Source of the DNA: an uncultured Eubacteriales bacterium | Lineage (GTDB): Bacteria > Bacillota > Clostridia > Oscillospirales > Acutalibacteraceae | Assembly: GCA_934675165.1 (NCBI GenBank) | Contig: CAKUPP010000001.1 | Coordinates: forward strand, 1 to 64,000 | Length of the DNA stretch: 64,000 nucleotides | Direction: 5' to 3' | In this document: positions 41,083-51,271 of the stretch, piece after piece | Numbering within the stretch: position 1 is the first letter of the stretch | Layout of the letters: every line of letters starts with the position of its first letter | The notes under the pieces: model-generated | What the model saw: only the letters and a program-made list of their open reading frames with translations | Databases searched by the model: none | What the model was told of the DNA's origin: nothing | Program-made: the position numbers and the translations under genes

Positions 41083-41637
41083 ATGAATACACTTATATCC
41101 GATTCTAAAAAACGTATGGAGAATACGTGCCAACGATTAATTGGTGAATATTCATCAATACAGGCGGGGAGAGCAAATCCTGCAGTTCTTCAAAAAATAA
41201 CGGTAGATTATTACGGAGTTCCCACTCCGATACCTCAGGTTGCCGCTGTTTCTGTTTCTGAAGCTAGGGTATTGATAATACAACCATGGGATATTTCTGT
41301 TTTACCTGGTATAGAGAAAGCCATTCAAAAATCCGATCTTGGAATTAATCCACAAAATGATGGAAAAGTTATTAGGCTAATATTTCCACAGCTTACTCAA
41401 GAGAGAAGGAAAGAAATATCTAAAGAAGTTAGTTCGCTTGCAGAGGATTCTAAAATCTCCGTAAGAAATATTCGCAGAGATTCTATGGATAAGCTCAAAA
41501 ATATGAAAAAAAATTCTGAAATAACAGAAGATGAGCTTAAACTGGGTGAGAAAAAAGTTCAGGAACTCACGGATAAATTTTGTAAAGAAATAGACGAACT
41601 TTCAGAAGAGAAAAGTCAGCAAGTTATGTCTTTATAA
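41083..41637 (+). CDS. frr: Ribosome recycling factor
   Basis: 184 aa, normal length. Contains the RAGRANP-type stretch SIQAGRANPAVL, IQPWDISVLPGIEKAI, and RRDSMDKLKNMKKNSEITEDE. Releases ribosomes after termination together with EF-G. TGGAGGT site. Confidence 0.96.
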   Translation: MNTLISDSKKRMENTCQRLIGEYSSIQAGRANPAVLQKITVDYYGVPTPIPQVAAVSVSEARVLIIQPWDISVLPGIEKAIQKSDLGINPQNDGKVIRLIFPQLTQERRKEISKEVSSLAEDSKISVRNIRRDSMDKLKNMKKNSEITEDELKLGEKKVQELTDKFCKEIDELSEEKSQQVMSL

Positions 41638-41663
41638 TAAATTTAAACCTTTGGAGAAAATAT

Positions 41664-42383
41664 ATGAATAATCAAGGTTTATTTAAAAGTTCACCTTTGC
41701 ATGTAGGTATCATAATGGATGGAAATCGTAGATGGGCAAAAAGTAAAAATTTGGCTATTTCGTTTGGGCATAAGCAAGGTGCTGAAACTTTTAAACAAAT
41801 AGCAAAATATGCAAATAAGATTGGTATACAAACTTTGACAGTTTATGCTTTTTCAACCGAAAATTGGAACCGTTCTTCTGCAGAGGTTGCAGCTTTAATG
41901 ATGATTTTTAAAAGGTATCTTAAAACAGTAGCAGAAGAATTTAAAAATGAAGATATATGTGTAAAATTTATTGGTGATATGTCAGTATTTTCTTCAGATA
42001 TTAGAGTCCTTGTTAATGATATAGAAGAGCAAACAAAAAATCGTTTGGGTATGAAGCTTAATATTGCAATGAATTATGGTAGCAGAAAAGAAATTACATA
42101 CGCTGTTAAGAAGATATCAGAAAAAATTTTGCTTGGAGATATTTCTGTTGAAGATATTTCTGAAAAAATTGTTTCAAAGTATCTTTATACACACGATTTA
42201 CCAGATGTTGATCTTGTGATACGCACAGGAGGAGAAGAGAGACTCTCTAACTTTATGCTTTGGCAAAGCGCATATGCCGAGTTTTATTTCACGAATATAT
42301 TATGGCCGGATTTTTCAGAAAAAGATTTTGACGCTGCGATAGAAACTTACTTTTCTCGCATTCGCCGATTTGGAGGTGCTTAA
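41664..42383 (+). CDS. uppS: Isoprenyl transferase (undecaprenyl diphosphate synthase)
   Basis: 239-aa cis-prenyltransferase supplying the C55 carrier lipid for cell-wall synthesis. Catalytic region HVGIIMDGNRRWAK, FSTENWNRS, and RTGGEERLSNFMLWQSAYAEFYF with the RxGGExRLSNF motif. ATG 41664 after TTGGAGAA. The cdsA ribosome-binding site lies in its final codons. Confidence 0.95.
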   Translation: MNNQGLFKSSPLHVGIIMDGNRRWAKSKNLAISFGHKQGAETFKQIAKYANKIGIQTLTVYAFSTENWNRSSAEVAALMMIFKRYLKTVAEEFKNEDICVKFIGDMSVFSSDIRVLVNDIEEQTKNRLGMKLNIAMNYGSRKEITYAVKKISEKILLGDISVEDISEKIVSKYLYTHDLPDVDLVIRTGGEERLSNFMLWQSAYAEFYFTNILWPDFSEKDFDAAIETYFSRIRRFGGA

Positions 42384-42384
42384 A

Positions 42385-43203
42385 ATGAACAAAAGGGTGA
42401 TGTCAGGTATAACCGGGACTTTGTTTGTTTTAGTTGTTTTGTTTTTCGGCCAGAGATGTCCTTGGGTAATAAATATTATTGCAGCCATAATCTCAGCGCT
42501 TGCTACAGGTGAAATATTTTCTGTAATAGGGATAACTAAAAAATATTATATAACAGTTCCTACACTTGCATTTGTATCCATTTTGCCCATTTTTGGATAT
42601 GCTACCGTATGGCAGGGGACTCTGTACATATATTCATTGGCAATATTTTTTATAATGATTTTGAATCCCAAAGAAGAGCTTAAGATAATTTCTCTTGTAT
42701 ATACTATGGCTTTGGTGATTGCGTTTGGACTGGGGTCAATAAGTAAACTTAGAGCGTTAAGTGATGAATTTGGAAGTTTTTATGTATTGTTGGCGCTGTC
42801 TATTGCTTGGCTTTCTGATACTGGTGCATATTTTTCTGGAAAATTATTTGGAAAAAATAAATTATGCCCTGAAATAAGTCCTAAAAAAACGATAGAAGGG
42901 TTTATAGGCGGTATATTATTGTGTGTGAGTTCCTTGGTGATTATAGCATGTATATTTAATAACCTTGTGTTTGCACAGAAACATTTTGTAAATTATTTTT
43001 TAGTGATAATTTTGGGTTTGGTTGGATCATTGATTTCTGCTTTGGGAGATTTATCATTTTCGGTTGTGAAAAGGAAATACGGTGTAAAAGATTTTGGAAA
43101 AATTGTTCCCGGGCACGGTGGTATATTGGACCGCTTTGATAGTGTTATATTTGTTGCACCATATGTGTTTTTGTTTTTAAAGATCATTAAAATAATATCT
43201 TAA
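42385..43203 (+). CDS. cdsA: Phosphatidate cytidylyltransferase
   Basis: 272-aa integral membrane enzyme making CDP-diacylglycerol. Around eight hydrophobic helices; C-terminal signature SVVKRKYGVKDFGKIVPGHGGILDRFDS. ATG 42385 with GGAGGTG is chosen over an upstream TTG at 42370. One base separates it from uppS. Confidence 0.94.
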   Translation: MNKRVMSGITGTLFVLVVLFFGQRCPWVINIIAAIISALATGEIFSVIGITKKYYITVPTLAFVSILPIFGYATVWQGTLYIYSLAIFFIMILNPKEELKIISLVYTMALVIAFGLGSISKLRALSDEFGSFYVLLALSIAWLSDTGAYFSGKLFGKNKLCPEISPKKTIEGFIGGILLCVSSLVIIACIFNNLVFAQKHFVNYFLVIILGLVGSLISALGDLSFSVVKRKYGVKDFGKIVPGHGGILDRFDSVIFVAPYVFLFLKIIKIIS

Positions 43204-43219
43204 AAAAGGGTTGGATTTT

Positions 43220-44383
43220 ATGAAAAAGAATTTATGCATTTTAGGCTCAACTGGCTCTGTTGGTTCTCAAGCACTTGAAGTAGCAGACGAGTTGGGTATA
43301 AAAGTAGGGGCAATTTCGGGGAATTCGCGTGTAGCTTTTTTGGAAAGTCAAGTAAGAAAATTTAAACCCGAATTTGCAGTTGCATATGATGAAAATAATG
43401 CCAGAGAGTTAAAAATTAAAGTAAGAGATACAAGTACAAAAGTACTATATGGAATGGAGGGATTGTGCGAAATTTGTCAAGCGAATGGTATTGATATGGT
43501 TATTACTGCAATATCAGGATTAAATGGTTTGATTCCAACGTTAAGTGCTATAGACGCAGGGAAAACTATTGGCCTTGCAAACAAGGAAACACTTGTCGCA
43601 GGTGGTAAACATGTTATGAAAAGAGCTCGTGAAAAAAATGTGGATATTATACCCATAGATAGTGAGCATAGTGCTATTTTTCAGTGTTTAAAGGCTTCTC
43701 AAAATAAAAAAGAGATTAAAAAGTTGATATTAACTGCCTCAGGGGGGCCATTCTTTCAAAAACCAATAAATGAGCTTGAAAATGTAAGTATCAAAGAAAC
43801 ATTGGCACATCCTAACTGGAATATGGGTGCTAAGATAACTGTAGATTCAGCCACAATGATTAATAAAGGTTTAGAATTAATTGAGGCGATGTATTTATTT
43901 GATGTTCCGGAGAGTAAGATTGATGTCATTGTGCACCGTGAAAGTGTGGTACATTCTATGGTACAGTACAAAGATAATTCTATTATCGCACAGATGGCTG
44001 TTCCGGATATGAAAATTCCTATTCAGTATGCAATGACGTACCCTGAACGAAAAAATTCAAAGGTTAAAGAATTAAATCTCTGTGATTATCAAAATTTATC
44101 TTTTTATAAACCTGGAGCATTTGCCTCGAAATCACTTAAGATAGCAAGAGATGCTGCAGTTTTTGGAGAAGTTGCAATGATAACTCTGAATTGTGCTAAC
44201 GAAGAAGCAGTAGATATGTTTTTAAATGGTAAGATAAGATTTACTGATATTTTAGACGTGGTGCAAGTTTGTATTGATTATTTTACAAATCAAAATATAA
44301 AAATATCATGTCCAGAAGATATTTTAAATTTAAGTTATAATATAAAAAACTTCATAAAAAGTACATACACAAATATAGTATAA
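43220..44383 (+). CDS. dxr: 1-deoxy-D-xylulose 5-phosphate reductoisomerase
   Basis: 387-aa NADPH enzyme of the MEP isoprenoid pathway. N-terminal ILGSTGSVGSQALEV, NKETLVAGG, active-site IDSEHSAIFQCL and SGGPFF, and HPNWNMGAKITVDSATMINKGLE. Start ATG 43220 with AAAAGGG. With ispG downstream it supports isoprenoid synthesis by the MEP route. Confidence 0.95.
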   Translation: MKKNLCILGSTGSVGSQALEVADELGIKVGAISGNSRVAFLESQVRKFKPEFAVAYDENNARELKIKVRDTSTKVLYGMEGLCEICQANGIDMVITAISGLNGLIPTLSAIDAGKTIGLANKETLVAGGKHVMKRAREKNVDIIPIDSEHSAIFQCLKASQNKKEIKKLILTASGGPFFQKPINELENVSIKETLAHPNWNMGAKITVDSATMINKGLELIEAMYLFDVPESKIDVIVHRESVVHSMVQYKDNSIIAQMAVPDMKIPIQYAMTYPERKNSKVKELNLCDYQNLSFYKPGAFASKSLKIARDAAVFGEVAMITLNCANEEAVDMFLNGKIRFTDILDVVQVCIDYFTNQNIKISCPEDILNLSYNIKNFIKSTYTNIV

Positions 44384-44392
44384 TTTATGTGT

Positions 44393-44420
44393 TTGATAAA
44401 AATTTGTTTTGGTGTATAAT
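44393..44420 (+). promoter_or_regulatory. Promoter of rseP-ispG-polC
   Basis: TTGATA (44393-44398), 16-bp spacer, TATAAT (44415-44420), 50 bp before the rseP start. Confidence 0.75.
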
Positions 44421-44469
44421 AAAAAGTAAGATGAGAAATTTTATTTAAATAGAAAATAGGAGTGATAGA

Positions 44470-45528
44470 GTGAAAATACTTTTAATAATATTTGGAATTT
44501 TATTGTTTAACTTTATTATTTTTGCACATGAGTTTGGACACTTTTTTTGGGCTAAAAAATTTGGTGTCAAAGTAAATGAATTTGCGCTAGGAATGGGCCC
44601 GAGATTACTAAAGTTCAAAAAAGGTGAAACTGTGTTTTCAGTTCGTGCATTCCCGATTGGTGGATTTTGCGAGATGGAAGGCGAAGACAAAGAAAGTGAA
44701 GGCGAGGGTTCGTTAGGTAGTAAAAAACCGTGGCAGAGAATGGTAATAGTTGCATTTGGAGCTATTATGAATATAGTTGTCGGATTTTTCATGATTTTGA
44801 TTATTACTTTTCAAATGAATAAATTGCCAACTACCACTATTGATTCTTTTTCTGAAAAATCTGTTTCCTCAGTTTGTGGTTTACGGGAAAATGATCAAAT
44901 TTTAAAAATAAATGGTGTGAAAACAAATTCTGCTAAAGAAATATTTTTTGGTATAGGGGCATATTCAGACAAAGAATTTGAAGTTCAGGTTAAGCGCGAA
45001 GGTGAAGTAATCACTCTTTCGAATGTTAGATTTCCTACTGTTGTTACAAAAAATGGTGATGAGGTAAATATTGTTGATTTTAAAGTAAAATCAGAGGATA
45101 AAAAGTTTTTAAATGTAATACGATATTCGTGCCAAGAAACCATATCAATAGTGAAAATTGTTTGGCGTAGCCTCGTAGGAGTTATCACAAAAAAGATATC
45201 CATAAAAAATATGTCTGGCCCTGTTGGAATTGTAGCACAAATAAGTGATACGACTGTTGCTGGGTTAGAAATAAGTTTAATTGCAGCACTTAATAACATT
45301 TTAATTATGATGGCGCTTATAACTATAAATCTTGGTGTGTTCAATTTATTGCCGCTTCCAGCATTGGATGGAGGAAGATTGGTGTTTTTGTTATCTGAGA
45401 TGATACTTGGAAAGAAAATTGACCCCAAATATGAGGGATTTATTCATACGGCAGGTTTTTTCCTGTTTATAGCTCTTATGCTGTGGATTACGTACGCAGA
45501 TATTATTAGATTAATAGGGTTACACTAA
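44470..45528 (+). CDS. rseP: RIP metalloprotease RseP (site-2 protease)
   Basis: 352-aa intramembrane zinc protease that cuts membrane-bound regulators. H20-EFGH in the first helix, one PDZ domain (~115-185), and the C-terminal zinc ligand region NLLPLPALDGGRLVF. Start GTG 44470 with TAGGAGTGA. Conserved neighbours dxr and ispG. Confidence 0.93.
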   Translation: MKILLIIFGILLFNFIIFAHEFGHFFWAKKFGVKVNEFALGMGPRLLKFKKGETVFSVRAFPIGGFCEMEGEDKESEGEGSLGSKKPWQRMVIVAFGAIMNIVVGFFMILIITFQMNKLPTTTIDSFSEKSVSSVCGLRENDQILKINGVKTNSAKEIFFGIGAYSDKEFEVQVKREGEVITLSNVRFPTVVTKNGDEVNIVDFKVKSEDKKFLNVIRYSCQETISIVKIVWRSLVGVITKKISIKNMSGPVGIVAQISDTTVAGLEISLIAALNNILIMMALITINLGVFNLLPLPALDGGRLVFLLSEMILGKKIDPKYEGFIHTAGFFLFIALMLWITYADIIRLIGLH

Positions 45529-45563
45529 GTTGTAATAGAAGGAATTGGAAAGAAGTTTATTTT

Positions 45564-46631
45564 ATGAGAAGACAGACGAAAAAAATAAGAATAGGAACAG
45601 TAACAATAGGTGGCAATTCGCCAATAGCTATTCAATCAATGATAAGTACTCCATCATTTGATATAGAAGCGAGTGTCAACCAAGCTGTAAAATTAAAAAA
45701 AGCAGGTTGTGATATTTTAAGAATTGCTATTCCAGATATGCATTCAATAAAGTTAATAGATGCAATAAAAAACGTTGTTGATATACCGTTGGTAGCAGAT
45801 ATACATTTTGATTATAAATTGGCGCTCGAAGCTGCTGCTGCAGGTGTAGATAAAATAAGGATAAATCCAGGTAATATTGGTAGTGAAGATAGAATAAAGC
45901 AAGTAGCTGATACGTGCCGTATACGAGATATTCCGATACGAATAGGTGTAAATTCAGGGTCTGTAGAGCATCATTTGCTTAAAAAATATGGAAGACCAAC
46001 AGCTGAGGCAATGGCAGAAAGTGCTCTTTATAATGCATCTCTTCTTGAAAAATTTGATTTTAGTGATATTGTAATATCTATAAAGGCTTCAGATATTCAT
46101 AGAACTGTTGATGCATGCAGAGTAGTAGCAAGTCAGTGTAATTACCCTCTTCACTTAGGTGTTACAGAGGCAGGAACTGAAAAAGTGGGAATAGTTAAAT
46201 CGGCTATAGGGATTGGTACATTACTTTTAGACGGCATAGGGGATACTATTAGAGTAACGCTTACTGCAGACCCTCTGAAAGAAGTTGAAGCCGGAATAAA
46301 TATCTTGAAAGCGTTAAACTTACGTGGCAGTGGGCTTACTTTTGTTTCATGTCCGACTTGTGGGAGGACTCGAATTAATTTGATAAAAATTGCACAAGAA
46401 GCAGAAAAATTGTTGAAAAATGTTGAGGGTAATCTTAAGATTGCGATCATGGGATGTGCTGTAAATGGTCCTGGTGAAGCGCGTGATGCTGATATTGGTA
46501 TAGCCGGTTCAGATGGAATGGGATTCATATTTAAAAAAGGAAAGATTGTGAAAAAAGTTTACGAAAAAGACCTTGTAAGAGAATTAGTGAAAGAAGTACG
46601 TGCAATGGTTAAACATAACAAGAATTCATAA
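45564..46631 (+). CDS. ispG: 4-hydroxy-3-methylbut-2-enyl diphosphate synthase
   Basis: 355-aa iron-sulfur enzyme of the MEP pathway. Start region TKKIRIGTVTIGGNSPIAIQS, PLVADIHFDY, and Fe-S cysteines C263 and C266 (SCPTCGRTRINL) with C298 (GCAVNGPGEARDADIG). Its end overlaps no gene; polC starts 13 bp later. Confidence 0.95.
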   Translation: MRRQTKKIRIGTVTIGGNSPIAIQSMISTPSFDIEASVNQAVKLKKAGCDILRIAIPDMHSIKLIDAIKNVVDIPLVADIHFDYKLALEAAAAGVDKIRINPGNIGSEDRIKQVADTCRIRDIPIRIGVNSGSVEHHLLKKYGRPTAEAMAESALYNASLLEKFDFSDIVISIKASDIHRTVDACRVVASQCNYPLHLGVTEAGTEKVGIVKSAIGIGTLLLDGIGDTIRVTLTADPLKEVEAGINILKALNLRGSGLTFVSCPTCGRTRINLIKIAQEAEKLLKNVEGNLKIAIMGCAVNGPGEARDADIGIAGSDGMGFIFKKGKIVKKVYEKDLVRELVKEVRAMVKHNKNS

Positions 46632-46644
46632 AGGAAGAAATACA

Positions 46645-49600
46645 GTGATAAAATTCAAAAATTTTTTTGAAAAGTATATAAACATGGATGAGGTTTCAAC
46701 CTCTATGGCTGATTCAGACATAGAGGTTTTAAATATTGACAAAAATTCTAGAAATGTAGTTTTGACAATTTCATCACCTACAGAATTTTTGGATAGTGAT
46801 ATTGAAAACGTTAGGAAAGCGTTTTTGAATTCGAAATTAAAAATTAATAACTTCGAGTTGGAAGTTTTAAAGAAAAATATTTGTGAAAATAATTTTTTAG
46901 AAAAACCCCAGAATTTGTCAGTTGTTTTATCCGATTTTTCAGATAAATCTGCAAGTTTTAAAAAAATTTTTTCAGAATGCAGTATTGAAACAAATGAAAA
47001 TGTAGTAATAGTAAAACTTATTCATGGTGGAAAAGATTTTCTTATTCAAAAAAATGCAGATAAGGAACTTTCACAAAAATTTTCTCAAGCCATGAATAAA
47101 AGTATGAATGTGGTGTTTGAGGAAATCATTGCCCCAAAAAAGGTACCAGAACTTAAAAAAGTTTTGCCTAATAAAAGTCTACAAAAATTAGAAACAGCAA
47201 AAGAAGTTATTCAAGAAAATCCTAAAAAATGTTTTGTTGAAATTCGTGATAAAGAAACGCTTACGCCACAGATAGTTCCAAGCACTGCTAAACCGCTTTT
47301 TGGTAATCCAATTAAAAAGGATTTGATTTCAATTAGAGAAATTAATCCAGAAGTTGGTAATGTTGCGGTTTGGGGAGATATTTTTTCTGTAGATTCGCAT
47401 GAAACTCGTGATGGAACTAAAGTTATTTACACTATTTATATTACAGATTATACAGGTTCTTTGATTTTAAAAATAATAGAAAATAAAAATAAAAGTGCAT
47501 ATCTTGAAAAATTAAAAAATGATATGACAGTTATTGTTTATGGAGAAATTTTAGACGATAAATATGAACGTGATGTGGTAATGCGTCCAAAGAGTATTAG
47601 TACTGTTTTAAAATATACGGTAGTTGATAATGCACCAAAAAAGCGTGTTGAATTACATCTTCATACCAACATGTCTGCTATGGATGGTATGAATTGTGCT
47701 TCAAAGTTGATAGAACGTGCAAGTAATTGGGGTCAAACTGCCATAGCGATAACGGACCATGGCGTCGCACAGGCTTATCCTGAAGCTATGAATACTGCAA
47801 ATGCTCTTAACAAAAGTGGCAAGGAAATGAAAATTTTATATGGTATAGAAGCTTATTTTGTTAATGATATGTTGCCAATTGTTACAGGAGATGGTGAACG
47901 TAATTTTAATGAAGAGTTTATATGTTTTGATTTGGAAACAACAGGGTTAAATGCTAACAATGATAAAATAATTGAAATTGGTGCTGTAAGAATAAAAAAT
48001 CATGAAATAGTGGAAGAGTTTTGTACTTTTGTGGATCCTAAAATAAAATTAGAATCTCGTATAACCGAAATTACTGGAATAACTGATAAAATGTTGGTTG
48101 GTGCGCCATCTCAGAAAGAAGCTCTGAAGAAGTTTATTGATTTTTGTGGATGCAAGCCTATCTTGGTAGCTCATAATGCGAACTTTGATGTGTCATTTAT
48201 AAAAGCAACGGCAAAGCGTGAAGGAATTGATTTTGATTTTACCTATGTTGATACTGTACCTATGAGTCGGGCTTTAATTATGAGCATAAAAAATCACAAA
48301 CTAGATACTATTGCAAAATATTTAAAAATACCTGATTTTAATCATCACCGTGCTTCTGATGACGCAAAAGCTTTAGCTTATATATTTATTGAATTTATGA
48401 AGATGTCAGAAAAATTACGTGGAATATCTTCAATACAAAAAATAAATACTTCTCTTTCTGGTAATGATGCCAAAAAAGCGGTTTCTCATCACATGGTAAT
48501 ACTTGTAAAAAATCAGGTAGGTCTTAAGAATTTGTATCGTCTTATTTCAATGGCTCATCTCAAATATTTTTATAAAAAACCTCGTATACCCAAAAGTCAA
48601 CTTATGAAGTATAGAGAAGGACTTTTAATTGGTAGTGCTTGTGAGGCGGGTGAGCTTTTTAAGCAAATAACTGGAGGTAGACCATGGGGAGATTTAGTTG
48701 AAACAGCTAAGTTTTACGATTATTTGGAGATTCAACCACTGGGTAATAACGAGTTTATGTTACGACAAGGTATTGCAAAAGATATTTTACAGTTGCAAGA
48801 ATTTAACCGAACTGTAGTAAGATTAGGGGAAGAACTTGGAATTCCGGTCGTTGCTACAGGAGATGTACATTTTATGGATCCGCAAGACAGCGAATACAGA
48901 AAAATTCTTATGGCTGGACAAGGGTATGCAGATGCTGATAATCAAGGGCCATTATATATGCGTACAACAGCTGAAATGTTAAAGGAATTTTCGTATTTGG
49001 GAAAAGAAAAAGCATATGAAGTTGTGGTTGAAAATACCAATAAAATTGCAGATAGTATAGAAAAAATTTCTCCTATTCCACCTGGAGTTTTTCCACCGTT
49101 TATTCCCGGAGCAGAAAAAGAATTGGTAGAAATTACGTGGGAAAGAGCTAAAAAAATATATGGTGATCCTTTACCTGAAATAGTAAAATCAAGACTTGAA
49201 AAAGAGTTGGGTTCTATTACTAAACATGGATTTTCTGTACTGTATATGGTGGCACAAAAACTGGTGGCAGATTCAGAAAAACACGGTTACTTGGTTGGTT
49301 CACGTGGTTCGGTTGGGTCATCGTTTGTGGCAACTATGTCCGGAATATCGGAAGTTAATCCACTTATTCCACATTATTTGTGTCCAAAATGTTGTTACAG
49401 TGAATTCATAACTGATGGAAGTTACGGTTCAGGATTTGATCTTCCTCACAAAAAGTGTCCTAAATGTGGAGAAGATTTAAAACAGGATGGGCACGATATA
49501 CCTTTTGAAACGTTTCTTGGGTTTGATGGTGATAAAACTCCAGATATAGACCTTAATTTTTCTGGTGAATATCAAAATGATGCTCATAGATATACAGAAA

Positions 49601-50970
49601 CGTTATTCGGAAAAGATAATGTTTTTAAAGCAGGTACAATTGGAACGATAGCTACTAAAACCGGAATTGGATTTACGAAAAAATTTGCACAAGAACGTGA
49701 ATTATTTCTTGGCAAAGCAGAAACATTGCGTTTAGCTACGGGATGTACTGGAGTAAAACGTACTACTGGACAACATCCGGGAGGGATGGTTGTTGTGCCG
49801 CAAGGCAAAGAAATTTATGATTTTTGCCCAGTTCAAAGGCCGGCAAATGATCAAACTTCGGATAACATAACCACGCATTTTGATTTCCACGCTATTCACG
49901 ATACTATTTGTAAACTTGATGAATTGGGGCACGATGTTCCAACTATTTATAAATATTTGGAAGATTATACGGGAGTGAAAGTGACGGATGTTTCTATGAG
50001 TGATGCAAAAGTAATGTCACTTTTTACATCTACTGAAGCGCTTGGTGTTAAACCTGAAGATATAGATTCTCAAACTGGAACATTTTCAATGCCTGAGGTA
50101 GGTACATCATTTGTGCGACAAATGCTTGTTGAATGTAAACCAAAATCATTTGCTGATTTACTTCAAATTTCTGGACTTTCACATGGAACAGACGTATGGC
50201 ACGGTAATGCTCACGAGTTAATAGAAAAGGGAATTTGTACGATTTCTGAAGTTATTGGAACGCGTGACAATATAATGGTTTATCTCATGCATAAAGGGAT
50301 GGATCCAAAGACAGCATTTAAGATAATGGAGATAGTAAGAAAAGGTAAGGCTACCAAACTTCTTACAGAGGAGAATTTAGAAGATATGCGTAATCACAAT
50401 GTTCCGCAGTGGTACATTGACTCTTGTATGAAAATAAAGTATATGTTTCCTAAAGCTCATGCGGCCGCATACATGATTTCCACACTCAGGCTGGGTTGGT
50501 ATAAGGTATATTATCCAACTGAGTACTATGCTGCTTATTTTACTGTTCGTGGAGAAGATTTTGATGGCTTAACAGTAATGAAAGGTAGAGATGCAGTTAA
50601 GAGAAAAATGGCAGAAATAATGGCGAAAGGTAAAGAAGCTAGTGCTAAAGAGAATGCAGCGTATGCAACATTCCAAATAGTAAATGAAATGCTTGCTCGT
50701 GGAATTGAAGTTTTGCCTGTTGATTTATATAAATCTGATTCGTATAAATATGTTGTTGAAAATGGGAAAATAAGGCTACCGTTTTGTTCACTTGCTGGAG
50801 TTGGAGAATCAGCTGCTCGAAGCTTGCAAGATTCTAGAAAAGATGGGGAATATTTGTCCATAGATGATGTACAAATGAGATCTCGTGTGACTAAAGCAGT
50901 AATAGAAACTTTGCAAGATGCTGGTATTTTGAATGATTTACCACAAAGTAATCAAATGTCATTTTTTTAA
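46645..50970 (+). CDS. polC: DNA polymerase III alpha subunit, Gram-positive type
   Basis: 1441-aa replicative polymerase with built-in proofreading. Order: N-terminal domain, OB fold (~250-325), PHP domain (VELHLHTNMSAMDGM and CDVHFMD-like ATGDVHFMD) interrupted by a DEDDh exonuclease (FICFDLETTGLN with D429 and E431), polymerase core (GSRGSVGSSFVATM; zinc Cys pairs CPKCCY and CPKCGE; TPDIDLNFSGE), and a clamp-binding-type end QSNQMSFF. GTG 46645 with AAAGGAAG is chosen; an in-frame ATG at 46600 lies inside ispG. Followed by a terminator. Confidence 0.96.
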   Translation: MIKFKNFFEKYINMDEVSTSMADSDIEVLNIDKNSRNVVLTISSPTEFLDSDIENVRKAFLNSKLKINNFELEVLKKNICENNFLEKPQNLSVVLSDFSDKSASFKKIFSECSIETNENVVIVKLIHGGKDFLIQKNADKELSQKFSQAMNKSMNVVFEEIIAPKKVPELKKVLPNKSLQKLETAKEVIQENPKKCFVEIRDKETLTPQIVPSTAKPLFGNPIKKDLISIREINPEVGNVAVWGDIFSVDSHETRDGTKVIYTIYITDYTGSLILKIIENKNKSAYLEKLKNDMTVIVYGEILDDKYERDVVMRPKSISTVLKYTVVDNAPKKRVELHLHTNMSAMDGMNCASKLIERASNWGQTAIAITDHGVAQAYPEAMNTANALNKSGKEMKILYGIEAYFVNDMLPIVTGDGERNFNEEFICFDLETTGLNANNDKIIEIGAVRIKNHEIVEEFCTFVDPKIKLESRITEITGITDKMLVGAPSQKEALKKFIDFCGCKPILVAHNANFDVSFIKATAKREGIDFDFTYVDTVPMSRALIMSIKNHKLDTIAKYLKIPDFNHHRASDDAKALAYIFIEFMKMSEKLRGISSIQKINTSLSGNDAKKAVSHHMVILVKNQVGLKNLYRLISMAHLKYFYKKPRIPKSQLMKYREGLLIGSACEAGELFKQITGGRPWGDLVETAKFYDYLEIQPLGNNEFMLRQGIAKDILQLQEFNRTVVRLGEELGIPVVATGDVHFMDPQDSEYRKILMAGQGYADADNQGPLYMRTTAEMLKEFSYLGKEKAYEVVVENTNKIADSIEKISPIPPGVFPPFIPGAEKELVEITWERAKKIYGDPLPEIVKSRLEKELGSITKHGFSVLYMVAQKLVADSEKHGYLVGSRGSVGSSFVATMSGISEVNPLIPHYLCPKCCYSEFITDGSYGSGFDLPHKKCPKCGEDLKQDGHDIPFETFLGFDGDKTPDIDLNFSGEYQNDAHRYTETLFGKDNVFKAGTIGTIATKTGIGFTKKFAQERELFLGKAETLRLATGCTGVKRTTGQHPGGMVVVPQGKEIYDFCPVQRPANDQTSDNITTHFDFHAIHDTICKLDELGHDVPTIYKYLEDYTGVKVTDVSMSDAKVMSLFTSTEALGVKPEDIDSQTGTFSMPEVGTSFVRQMLVECKPKSFADLLQISGLSHGTDVWHGNAHELIEKGICTISEVIGTRDNIMVYLMHKGMDPKTAFKIMEIVRKGKATKLLTEENLEDMRNHNVPQWYIDSCMKIKYMFPKAHAAAYMISTLRLGWYKVYYPTEYYAAYFTVRGEDFDGLTVMKGRDAVKRKMAEIMAKGKEASAKENAAYATFQIVNEMLARGIEVLPVDLYKSDSYKYVVENGKIRLPFCSLAGVGESAARSLQDSRKDGEYLSIDDVQMRSRVTKAVIETLQDAGILNDLPQSNQMSFF

Positions 50971-51002
50971 TTTATTTATGGATAAGATTTTTATTGAAGT
51001 GG

Positions 51003-51046
51003 CAAAGAGCTGTTGCATTGAGGTAACAGCTCTTTGTAGTTTTATT
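51003..51046 (+). terminator. Terminator of rseP-ispG-polC
   Basis: CAAAGAGCTGTT (51003-51014) pairs with AACAGCTCTTTG (51025-51036), followed by a T-rich tract. The next ~220 bp to the methyltransferase hold nothing recognised. Confidence 0.85.
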
Positions 51047-51271
51047 TTTTAGTGATGTATCTTTAGGTAAAATATGATATTGAAATATTGTAAAAAATTA
51101 TTATATAATGATACTGTTGGAAGACATCAAAAAGTAAATGAATTTTGTTTAGATATTGTATATTTTGAAGCTGAATGTAAATTTTAAAAATGGAAAGGAA
51201 AAAATGTTATAGTGCATGCATAGTAAAATAGAAAATTAAAATTTGTTATTTTTAAAAAGGAGAATTTGACT

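Noticed and set aside
46600..46644. polC start at ATG 46600
   Set aside because: It lies within ispG coding sequence without a ribosome-binding site; GTG 46645 has AAAGGAAG at proper spacing.
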